DNA of 6,396 bases, taken from positions 1 to 6,396 of the forward strand of contig CAAGAB010000128.1 in the NCBI GenBank assembly GCA_900767685.1, given 5' to 3'. The notes beneath the pieces are model-generated. The model saw only the letters and a list, made by a program, of their open reading frames with translations. It did not search any database and was not told the origin of the DNA. Below, piece by piece: positions 1 through 3,980 of the stretch. The position numbers were made by a program, and so were the translations under genes. This DNA comes from an uncultured Coprococcus sp. GTDB lineage: Bacteria > Bacillota_A > Clostridia > Lachnospirales > Lachnospiraceae. Each line of letters opens with the position of its first letter. Positions within the stretch are counted from its first letter, which is position 1.

Positions 1-301
1 AATTGCCATATATACCGAACCTTCTGTATTTCCCTGATCCGTACTCCTTCATGCGGTCGACTGCAATCTGGAACATCTCCAGAGGGATTGCCCTCATGGT
101 ATCCGGAAGTCGCGGTGCACCGTAATATGTCATGGCAAGAACAGAGTATACTTTCTCCGCAAATAGCTCTGCATACTTCTCAGGCAGTTCCAGACCTTTT
201 AATCCCTGAATGACGATCAGCAGCCTGTCATCATCACTTTCTGTGTCATATAATATCCCCTCAAATCCATCCTTCAGGTATGTATATTTTGATTTCTTCA
301 T
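1..301 (-). CDS. BAAT-like alpha/beta hydrolase, N-terminal 100 residues (3' end outside window)
   Basis: The first 100 codons of a gene that leaves the window at base 1. The start is the ATG at 299-301, preceded by AGGAGA at 311-316 with a 9-base gap. The visible protein has the opening of the BAAT/acyl-CoA thioester hydrolase C-terminal-domain family: a strand-like DRLLIVIQGLKG (about residues 25-36), then EKVYSVLAMTYYG and the helix before the nucleophile elbow, ending at RRFGIYGN just before the expected G-x-S-x-G serine motif. The catalytic residues are therefore outside the window. Family members hydrolyse or transfer acyl groups from thioesters in the cytoplasm; no signal peptide is visible. 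It lies 34 bases after the ATC-hydrolase-like gene in the same direction with no terminator between, so it is probably the last visible gene of that operon. The family call is inference from N-terminal resemblance, including to the 978-1922 product. The substrate is unknown. Confidence 0.7.
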   Translation of the reverse strand, partial: MKKSKYTYLKDGFEGILYDTESDDDRLLIVIQGLKGLELPEKYAELFAEKVYSVLAMTYYGAPRLPDTMRAIPLEMFQIAVDRMKEYGSGKYRRFGIYGN

Positions 302-335
302 AAAGCCCCTTCTCCTATTGGACTATAGTTCATTT

Positions 336-959
336 TTAACGTCCTTTTATACGTGTGACATGGAAATTACAGCATTCATCCCCCTGTCCAAGGGTCTTGG
401 TACGATGAAGCTGACCTCCCTCATTCCTGTAATTTCTCTCGTCCATGTTGCACAGGCATGGAACAAATTCAAAGCAGTTTTCCCTCTTGCCCAGTTTGCA
501 TATTCCACATTCCGTATAAGTGTTATAGAATTCGTCGACACCTTTCTCATAGCGGAATTTCCAGTCAAGCTCATACTTCGATGTCTGGCTTGCTATGCTC
601 TCCTGCACCTTTTTGTCCTGCACCTTGTCAGTGAAGAGCGTACACTTCTTGTTCTCATGCGCCTTCACCATGAACGGCGAATCAAATACCGCTGTGACCA
701 TCTCATCCACAACTTCAGGAGTGATCCTGTCCGGCTCTGCCTTGTGCAGTGAAAATACAAATGCTGCGATATACAGATTCATCTCCAGTGAGCTTCCCCC
801 TATATCCGGAGTTCTGAGGAGCATCTCTTTGTACTCTCTCTTCACGGATCTTTTGTATTTCTTCATATCCATATCAGGATATATCTCCGCAAGCCTTGCA
901 AGCGCCTGCTTAAAACACAGCAGTTCCACAGCCTTTGCATACATTCCATATTTCAACAT
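336..959 (-). CDS. L-2-amino-thiazoline-4-carboxylate (ATC) hydrolase-like protein
   Basis: A 207-residue cytoplasmic protein with the C-terminal signature of the ATC-hydrolase family: W-x-F-x-Y near 133-137, then TECGICKLGKREN (149-161), VPCLCNMD (166-173), HRTKTL (185-190) and ECCNFHV (195-201). The last blocks correspond to the family pattern of a Cys-x-x-Asp segment followed by an RTxTL box and a CDFR-like end. The founding Pseudomonas enzyme opens the thiazoline ring of ATC to give S-carbamoyl-cysteine; most Firmicute relatives are uncharacterised, so the reaction here is not established. The N-terminal half is helical and poorly conserved to the eye. The ATG at 957-959 has only a weak purine stretch before it and starts 18 bases after the stop of the upstream hydrolase, suggesting translational coupling. 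It is sandwiched between two BAAT-like hydrolases, hinting that all three act on related thio- or amide-linked substrates. Confidence 0.8.
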   Translation of the reverse strand: MLKYGMYAKAVELLCFKQALARLAEIYPDMDMKKYKRSVKREYKEMLLRTPDIGGSSLEMNLYIAAFVFSLHKAEPDRITPEVVDEMVTAVFDSPFMVKAHENKKCTLFTDKVQDKKVQESIASQTSKYELDWKFRYEKGVDEFYNTYTECGICKLGKRENCFEFVPCLCNMDERNYRNEGGQLHRTKTLGQGDECCNFHVTRIKGR

Positions 960-977
960 TTTAATCGCCTGCCTTTT

Positions 978-1922
978 TTATTCCTGTATCCATTCCTTAA
1001 GTGCGGCTGAGAGTCTTCTGTCTATATCCTTTCTCGTCGCCTCGCACTCATTTGGATAATCCTTTGCAGCCTTGAATATAAACTTCATGACAAATTTCAG
1101 TCCAACCGGAAGTGCCATACGAAGCATCGATTCCGGCAGAACAAAATGAGTTCCGTGCTCATACACAAGCGGCACATACTCACATGTATGCGAGTGCTCC
1201 TTCAGACGCTGATCCATTCTGCGGATGTATTTGCCCGCCTCCCAGAATGAGTCGTCATCTGCACCAATCAAAAACAGCTTTCCCTTTATGTTCTCGACCT
1301 TGATCATTTCCTCTTCTGTGTGTTCCCTTGCCTTCTCCGAGTCGATGAACAGGCAGGTACTGCGCTCTATGTCGCCGGAGCCCTTTGTCTCCTCCTCGAT
1401 TTTCTGCCAGTACACAGGATGCTCATACACAAATGGCATGTAAGCAAGAGGCTCACCTCTCCACGAAAGAGTCGATGCACCCGGTATCGGCCATTCCTTA
1501 CATCCGTCTTTTTTGCCCTGTTCAAATCCCTGCCATACAAAGTCACTTGCCGTAAGTCCAAATGTCAATGTGATATCAGGAAAATACGATGCCGCAACAA
1601 GCGAATCCATTCCAGCCGTACTCATTCCCATGATGCCTATTTTCCGGTTTCCATGACTCTTAAGCCATGCGATGGCCGACTCTATTCTCTCCAGCGGATT
1701 ATTTACATGGCTGTAATTCTTTCTTCCGGGAGATACACAGAGTGCATTCACACCATTTTTGTGCAGCCACTTCGCTCCGCACTTCGCCATGTAGTCATTC
1801 GGATCATCTCCAAACAGCCCTATGAATGCACAGTCAGCCCCATTTGGATTCTCGTAGTATGTTCCGTAGAACCCATCCTTCTCAATCTCAAAAAACTGTT
1901 TTTTCACAACTTTTTCCTCCAT
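978..1922 (-). CDS. alpha/beta hydrolase, BAAT/acyl-CoA thioester hydrolase C-terminal-like
   Basis: A 314-residue alpha/beta hydrolase without signal peptide, so cytoplasmic. The nucleophile elbow is GMSTAG at 99-104, with Ser101 as likely nucleophile. It is preceded by the family's helix PLERIESAIAWLK (76-88) and strand KIGIMG (94-99). A candidate acid lies in GADDDSFWE (Asp222-224) and the catalytic histidine is His256 or His259 in YEHGTHFVLPE. The layout matches the C-terminal catalytic domain of bile acid-CoA:amino acid N-acyltransferase/acyl-CoA thioesterases, as found in free-standing bacterial relatives; dienelactone hydrolases are the next best comparison. The ATG at 1920-1922 is preceded by GGAG at 1934-1937 and lies inside the end of a 49-codon leader frame (1904-2053), so it is probably translated by coupling from that leader. 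It is the first full gene after the promoter at 2093-2121. The substrate is unknown. Confidence 0.8.
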   Translation of the reverse strand: MEEKVVKKQFFEIEKDGFYGTYYENPNGADCAFIGLFGDDPNDYMAKCGAKWLHKNGVNALCVSPGRKNYSHVNNPLERIESAIAWLKSHGNRKIGIMGMSTAGMDSLVAASYFPDITLTFGLTASDFVWQGFEQGKKDGCKEWPIPGASTLSWRGEPLAYMPFVYEHPVYWQKIEEETKGSGDIERSTCLFIDSEKAREHTEEEMIKVENIKGKLFLIGADDDSFWEAGKYIRRMDQRLKEHSHTCEYVPLVYEHGTHFVLPESMLRMALPVGLKFVMKFIFKAAKDYPNECEATRKDIDRRLSAALKEWIQE

Positions 1923-2053
1923 TTTCCTGTATGCTCCAGACCGCCCTCGCTGTCTGATAACACAATGACAACTTTATCTCTTCTGTCACCAACCGGATAT
2001 AAGACACAATCCGCCTTGTGCAGTGTTTCTTTTATCGTTTCAGAACCTATCAT
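1904..2053 (-). pseudogene. 49-codon leader ORF, apparent truncated N-terminus of a BAAT-like hydrolase
   Basis: An open frame of 49 codons starting at the ATG at 2051-2053, with a strong AGGGGG at 2063-2068 and a 9-base gap, and ending in TGA at 1904-1906, inside the first codons of the downstream hydrolase. Residues 16-44 (CVLYPVGDRRDKVVIVLSDS and the following GGLEHTGK) look like the first strands of the same hydrolase family: compare ILYDTESDDDRLLIVIQGLK of the gene at 1-301. Homology-like sequence ends at TGK and the last five residues (WRKKL) are read out of frame over the start of the next gene. I infer an ancestral third hydrolase deleted after about 44 codons. Because it keeps the only strong ribosome site of the operon, the stub may still act as a translated leader coupling ribosomes into the gene at 978-1922. 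A genuine small peptide is the alternative. Confidence 0.55.
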
Positions 2054-2092
2054 TTGTTACATCCCCCTGAGCCAATTCTCTTAACAACCACA

Positions 2093-2121
2093 ATGTTAGT
2101 TGTTACTAACTTTATTGTCAA
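2093..2121 (-). promoter_or_regulatory. promoter of the hydrolase operon
   Basis: Minus-strand -35 box TTGACA (2116-2121, perfect consensus) and -10 box TAACAT (2093-2098, 4 of 6) separated by exactly 17 bases. Transcription would begin near 2086, about 33 bases before the leader start codon. No other good promoter is seen before the leader ORF. Confidence 0.7.
2095..2110. promoter_or_regulatory. palindromic operator candidate in the hydrolase promoter
   Basis: A perfect inverted repeat, GTTAGT-TGTT-ACTAAC, covers most of the spacer and overlaps the -10 box of the promoter. A dimeric repressor (MarR- or TetR-type would fit the 16-base size) bound here would block RNA polymerase. An overlapping looser repeat, AACAAC (2084-2089) with GTTGTT (2099-2104), widens the symmetry. 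No regulator gene lies in the window, so its identity is unknown. Confidence 0.5.
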
Positions 2122-2155
2122 CTGTTATTGCTTTATAAATCAAAAAAACTCCCCC

Positions 2156-2213
2156 AAATAAAAAAGCACCCGCAAACACATCTTCTAAGACCTAATGATG
2201 TGTTTGCGGATGC
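2156..2213 (-). terminator. rho-independent terminator downstream of the 2343-2984 gene
   Basis: Inverted repeat with arms 2166-2182 and 2197-2213: 13 perfect pairs (CCGCAAACACATC with its complement), one mismatch, then three more pairs, around a 14-base loop. On the minus strand it is followed by TTTTTTATTT (2156-2165). It ends transcription arriving from the unknown gene about 130 bases upstream and insulates the hydrolase promoter that follows. Confidence 0.85.
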
Positions 2214-2226
2214 CATTTGCATCGTA

Positions 2227-2331
2227 TTATTCTTCTATATATTTTCTCAAATACAGACCCTCTTGCATGACTAATTTTTGTATCAAATCTAACTGATCAG
2301 AGTGCGCCCATTGGCGCCAGGCCACATGAAC
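2227..2331 (-). pseudogene. possible short coding remnant behind the 2343-2984 gene
   Basis: Between the stop at 2343 and the terminator, one minus-strand frame stays open for 34 codons and reads like protein: HVAWRQWAHS, then DQLDLIQKLV, then MQEGLYLRKYIEE and TAA at 2227-2229. It has no ribosome site or convincing start; an in-frame TGA lies at 2332-2334. It could be the tail of a decayed gene or chance. The same stretch holds a small GCGCC-CATT-GGCGC hairpin near 2312-2325. I do not recognise the peptide. Confidence 0.2.
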
Positions 2332-2342
2332 TCAGCATAAAG

Positions 2343-2984
2343 CTATTTGATAAGCCACCGTTCTCGGTTTGGCATAATACGAATATCACCAGGAAATCGC
2401 TCTAAGATTATTCCGTCCCGTAAAGAACGCACCAGCGTCTCCTCCCTATAGTACGGGTCTTCGTACCAAATATTGAAGTAAAGCTTATCTCCTTCCCGAA
2501 AGTTGAAAGTTTCCCTATCATCTATCGCAAAGCTCACTTTCTCGGGCCAGATGATCTCAAATGTCCCATCATTTGACTGCCGTGTCAGCGATAACGGAGA
2601 GGTATAAAGAATGAGATTATAGCAATCTCCCACAGTAGATAAAGACAGCCTTGCCACTTCCTGCGTTTTCTCTTGTTGAGGCAAGAATCGAAGAATATGT
2701 ATCATACTTTCTGCAAAATTCACTACAAGCAGCACAACATAGTCATTGTCATATATGGGATAGCCAAGATATTGACCGTCCACAGGCGGCACAGGCTCAT
2801 AAACAGTACCATCTGGATAGTGGATAAGATACAGGCGGTTGCTCCGCACACGATGTCCCTGCCGGAATAATTCTTCTGCCTCATAAAGATCTCCGTGAAT
2901 ATAGTCTGTTGCCCAGTACCATTCATCTGTTCCTCCTCGAACCAACTCCATATTGGTCATGCCATGTATGTCTATAATTCTCAT
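2343..2984 (-). CDS. hypothetical protein of 213 residues
   Basis: I do not recognise this protein. I place the start at the ATG at 2982-2984 because AAGGA (2994-2998) lies 9 bases before it; an in-frame TTG 21 bases upstream would bury that site. The product is soluble, rich in aromatic and acidic residues, with no signal peptide. Visible blocks include DEWYWATDYIHGDLYEAEEL (20-39), the hydrophobic strand pair DYVVLLVVNFAESMIHILRF (81-100), WPEKVSFAIDDRETFNF (146-162) and a charged C-terminus with WYEDPYYREE (173-182). Predicted character is mostly beta. A shattered second copy lies at 3815-3890, so the gene belongs to a duplicated family; immunity-type or phage-accessory genes often behave this way, but that is speculation. 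I see no good promoter just upstream. Read-through from the antisense promoter at 3435-3466 is possible, and the LexA box at 3114-3127 sits in its upstream region. Confidence 0.75.
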   Translation of the reverse strand: MRIIDIHGMTNMELVRGGTDEWYWATDYIHGDLYEAEELFRQGHRVRSNRLYLIHYPDGTVYEPVPPVDGQYLGYPIYDNDYVVLLVVNFAESMIHILRFLPQQEKTQEVARLSLSTVGDCYNLILYTSPLSLTRQSNDGTFEIIWPEKVSFAIDDRETFNFREGDKLYFNIWYEDPYYREETLVRSLRDGIILERFPGDIRIMPNRERWLIK

Positions 2985-3113
2985 TAACACGCATCCTTCT
3001 CTCAACTTTTGATTGTTTTAAATTTGATGAACTTTCGATAGCCTATATCTTCCAATTTTACTCGCATTGTACTATATAACAATATACAAACTTCCCTCAT
3101 CCCACTCGCATGC

Positions 3114-3127
3114 CGAACATACGTTTG
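3114..3127. promoter_or_regulatory. LexA (SOS) box at the toxin promoter
   Basis: CGAAC-ATAC-GTTTG fits the Gram-positive LexA/DinR consensus CGAACRNRYGTTYG at all 14 positions. It ends one base before the TATAAT of the small plus-strand gene and overlaps the TG extension of that -10, so bound LexA would exclude RNA polymerase and DNA damage would release it. It also lies about 130 bases upstream of the minus-strand gene at 2343-2984, which it might influence. Confidence 0.8.
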
Positions 3128-3134
3128 TTATAAT
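3126..3134 (+). promoter_or_regulatory. extended -10 promoter of the small membrane peptide gene
   Basis: TGT-TATAAT, a perfect -10 (3129-3134) with the TG extension. No good -35 is present 16-18 bases upstream, as is common for extended -10 promoters. The predicted RNA start is at about 3141, exactly where the GGTGCTACC repeat begins, leaving a roughly 105-base leader. Confidence 0.7.
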
Positions 3135-3175
3135 ATATTTGGTGCTACCCTATTCGGTAGGCGGTTAGCCTTCCT

Positions 3176-3236
3176 CACAGGAGTTATTAGCCTGTGTTTA
3201 CATAGATAAATCCATTTTTGAAATCTATCAAGGAGG
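3176..3236 (+). promoter_or_regulatory. structured 5' leader and ribosome site of the small peptide gene
   Basis: Two hairpins precede the start: CACAGG (3176-3181) with CCTGTG (3191-3196), and ATAGAT (3202-3207) with ATCTAT (3223-3228). The second ends two bases before a near-perfect AGGAGG (3231-3236), which is 9 bases from the ATG. A pyrimidine stretch, CCTTC (3169-3173), could pair weakly with GGAGG. Long structured leaders limiting toxin translation are typical of type I toxins; whether this fold forms is inference. Confidence 0.4.
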
Positions 3237-3245
3237 TTTTTGCTT

Positions 3246-3344
3246 ATGCTTACAACAGAACTGTTTATTGGAATCATTGGCCTATGCATTTCATGCTTTG
3301 CTCTTGGTTATACCGTTGGCTCTAAGAGCAATGATAAGACATAA
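3246..3344 (+). CDS. 32-residue single-helix membrane peptide, candidate type I toxin
   Basis: A small gene with ATG at 3246-3248 behind AGGAGG (9-base gap), ending in TAA. The peptide has a short MLTTE head, one hydrophobic helix (about residues 6-24, rich in Ile, Leu, Phe, Gly and Cys: LFIGIIGLCISCFALGYTV) and a polar, lysine-bearing tail GSKSNDKT. Size and design match hydrophobic type I toxins such as TisB or the TxpA/BsrG group, which insert in the inner membrane and dissipate its potential; no close sequence relation is claimed. It is the only plus-strand gene here. Its promoter carries a consensus LexA box, its leader is long and structured, and a convergent antisense RNA overlaps its 3' untranslated end, so control at both transcription and RNA level is likely. 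It could instead be a non-toxic small membrane regulator. Existence of the gene is well supported; toxicity is inferred. Confidence 0.7.
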   Translation: MLTTELFIGIIGLCISCFALGYTVGSKSNDKT

Positions 3345-3429
3345 AAATAACCGCCCAGTCCTGACAAAACTTTAGCGGTTACTTTTGTATCCAATAATAT
3401 CAGGGCTAACCGTCTATCGGTAGCACCTT
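3343..3429 (-). ncRNA. candidate antisense antitoxin RNA, about 87 nt
   Basis: Predicted from a promoter at 3435-3466 and a hairpin terminator at 3348-3381 with five T's (3343-3347) on this strand. The RNA begins with GGTGCTACC...CGGTTAGCC, the same 5' motif as the opposing mRNA, and contains no start codon with a ribosome site. It is fully complementary to the 3' untranslated end of the peptide mRNA (about 3345-3388) and does not cover its coding sequence, as in txpA/ratA-type loci. Its TAACCGC can also pair with GCGGTTA at 3161-3167 in the mRNA leader, a possible second contact. Confidence 0.6.
3348..3387. terminator. shared bidirectional terminator of mRNA and antisense RNA
   Basis: TAACCGC (3348-3354) pairs with GCGGTTA (3375-3381) around a 20-base loop. 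On the minus strand it is followed by TTTTT, a good terminator for the antisense RNA; on the plus strand by CTTTTG, a weaker one for the peptide mRNA. Both transcripts therefore overlap across this hairpin. Confidence 0.65.
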
Positions 3430-3434
3430 TTGAT

Positions 3435-3466
3435 ATTATATTAGCATCCAGCCTCACTCATGTCAA
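3435..3466 (-). promoter_or_regulatory. antisense RNA promoter
   Basis: Perfect -35 TTGACA (3461-3466). Two overlapping -10 choices exist: TAATAT at 3438-3443 with the ideal 17-base spacer, or TATAAT at 3435-3440 with a 20-base spacer. Start would be at about 3427-3431, at or just before GGTGCTACC. It looks stronger than the toxin promoter because it has a full -35, as expected for an antitoxin RNA. Confidence 0.65.
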
Positions 3467-3477
3467 ACATATATTCG
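3464..3477. promoter_or_regulatory. degenerate LexA-like box at the antisense promoter
   Basis: CAAAC-ATAT-ATTCG differs from the LexA consensus by one base in each half-site and overlaps the -35 of the antisense promoter by three bases. It lies in a 23-25 base direct repeat (3103-3127 and 3455-3477, sharing CACTC, ATG and AACATA) that also contains the intact box. It may be a decayed or weak site. Confidence 0.35.
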
Positions 3478-3530
3478 ACGGTCAGACACCTTATAGTAAA
3501 CAATAAAATATTTAATTGATATATCCAATT

Positions 3531-3800
3531 TCATTCATTTGTTTTGAAATTTTTTACCGCCATTGCAATCATTGCCACACTATATATCAATACAATTATC
3601 AACATAAATCGTGAAATCATAAAACCAACAGTGAATTGTATCGGAATACAAATCAGCGGTATTAGTATAATCGAAAATATGATTGAAAATATGGGATGTT
3701 TCCTATTGATATTGAAATATAGAGCAAGTATTGCCATAGCACTGCCACTCAAGAACATAATTCCCAATACTATAAGTAAAAATGTTATTGTATTTCCCAT
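3531..3800 (-). CDS. small three-helix membrane protein, 89 residues, unknown function
   Basis: I do not recognise this protein. The start is taken as the ATG at 3798-3800 because GGAGGAG (3807-3813) lies six bases before it; an in-frame ATG at 3813-3815 would overlap that site. Three hydrophobic stretches are evident: about 5-29, 37-62 (with two prolines, IPLICIPI) and 65-82, joined by a short basic loop NINRKH (30-35) and ending in a charged KNFKTNE tail. It is strikingly Ile/Met-rich with AT-rich codons, unlike the flanking transporter, which suggests separate acquisition. It follows directly on the remnant at 3815-3890, so it may once have been the second gene behind an intact copy of the 2343-2984 family. 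No clear promoter or terminator of its own is visible; transcription could continue toward the antisense RNA promoter. Confidence 0.6.
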   Translation of the reverse strand: MGNTITFLLIVLGIMFLSGSAMAILALYFNINRKHPIFSIIFSIILIPLICIPIQFTVGFMISRFMLIIVLIYSVAMIAMAVKNFKTNE

Positions 3801-3814
3801 AATAAACTCCTCCA

Positions 3815-3890
3815 TTAAATATTACAATACAGAGTTTCCCTATCATCTATCGCAAAACTTACTTTCTAGGACCAGCTCCATATTGGTCAT
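3815..3890 (-). pseudogene. collapsed second copy of the 2343-2984 gene
   Basis: Three pieces of the neighbouring unknown gene are joined here. 3871-3890 matches 2941-2960 at 19 of 20 bases (encoding MTNMELV). 3833-3875 matches 2508-2550 with only four mismatches (encoding KVSFAIDDRET). 3815-3832 matches 2466-2483 at about 12 of 18 (LYFNI becoming LYCNI then stop). The first joint removes about 130 codons and breaks the frame, sitting on the shared bases CCAG/CCAA; the second is an in-frame 24-base loss. It cannot encode the protein and records a former tandem duplication. Confidence 0.75.
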
Positions 3891-3901
3891 TTCTACTCTA
3901 A

Positions 3902-3937
3902 GCAAAAAGCAGCCAGACAAAATTTAGCCTGACTGCT
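3902..3937 (-). terminator. rho-independent terminator of the AGCS symporter gene
   Basis: An 11-pair stem (arms 3908-3918 and 3927-3937, two G-U pairs on the minus-strand RNA) around an 8-base loop, followed on that strand by TTTTT. It lies about 45 bases after the symporter stop codon and separates it from the AT-rich accessory patch. Confidence 0.85.
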
Positions 3938-3980
3938 GATAGGTGCTCCCCCAATTATTATATTCTATTTCAACTGAACC

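Larger units (their letters stand above)
3141..3427. repeat. inverted repeats marking both ends of the toxin/antisense module
   Basis: The left arm has GGTGCTACC (3141-3149) and CGGTTAGCC (3162-3170). The right arm has their exact reverse complements in mirrored order, GGCTAACCG (3404-3412) and GGTAGCACC (3419-3427), with different spacers (12 and 6 bases). TATAAT stands 6-7 bases outside each arm, so both convergent RNAs should begin with the same sequence. The left arm also contains a small hairpin, CTACC (3145-3149) with GGTAG (3156-3160). Confidence 0.75.

Noticed and set aside
210..752. Plus-strand open frame opposite the ATC-hydrolase-like gene
   Set aside because: The opposite strand has a recognisable family signature; this frame has no motif or start signal.
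1320..2084. Long plus-strand open frame opposite the alpha/beta hydrolase
   Set aside because: It lies antisense to a gene with clear catalytic motifs, has no ribosome site, and its Cys/Arg/Ser-rich translation looks like a frame shadow.
2292..2345. TAG read-through extending the unknown gene by about 17 codons
   Set aside because: The frame continues as LYAEFMWPGANGRTLIS before another stop, but nothing suggests suppression and the extension has no recognised motif.
2985..3005. Upstream TTG start for the unknown gene (seven extra residues)
   Set aside because: These codons contain the AAGGA site serving the ATG at 2984, and nothing suitable precedes the TTG.
3141..3427. MITE-like mobile element
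   Set aside because: The terminal inverted repeats are suggestive, but I see no clean target duplication at the arms and the repeats coincide with RNA start sites. A regulatory role explains them better; a mobile origin is not excluded.
3544..3927. Plus-strand 127-codon frame across the small membrane gene and the scar
   Set aside because: It is antisense to the membrane protein and crosses the duplicated scar and a terminator stem, and has no good ribosome site. The minus-strand frame has GGAGGAG at the right distance.
3942..3950. GGTGCTCCC near the symporter terminator as a relic of the GGTGCTACC repeat
   Set aside because: An 8-of-9 match with no TATAAT or CGGTTAGCC at the matching distance; chance is enough.
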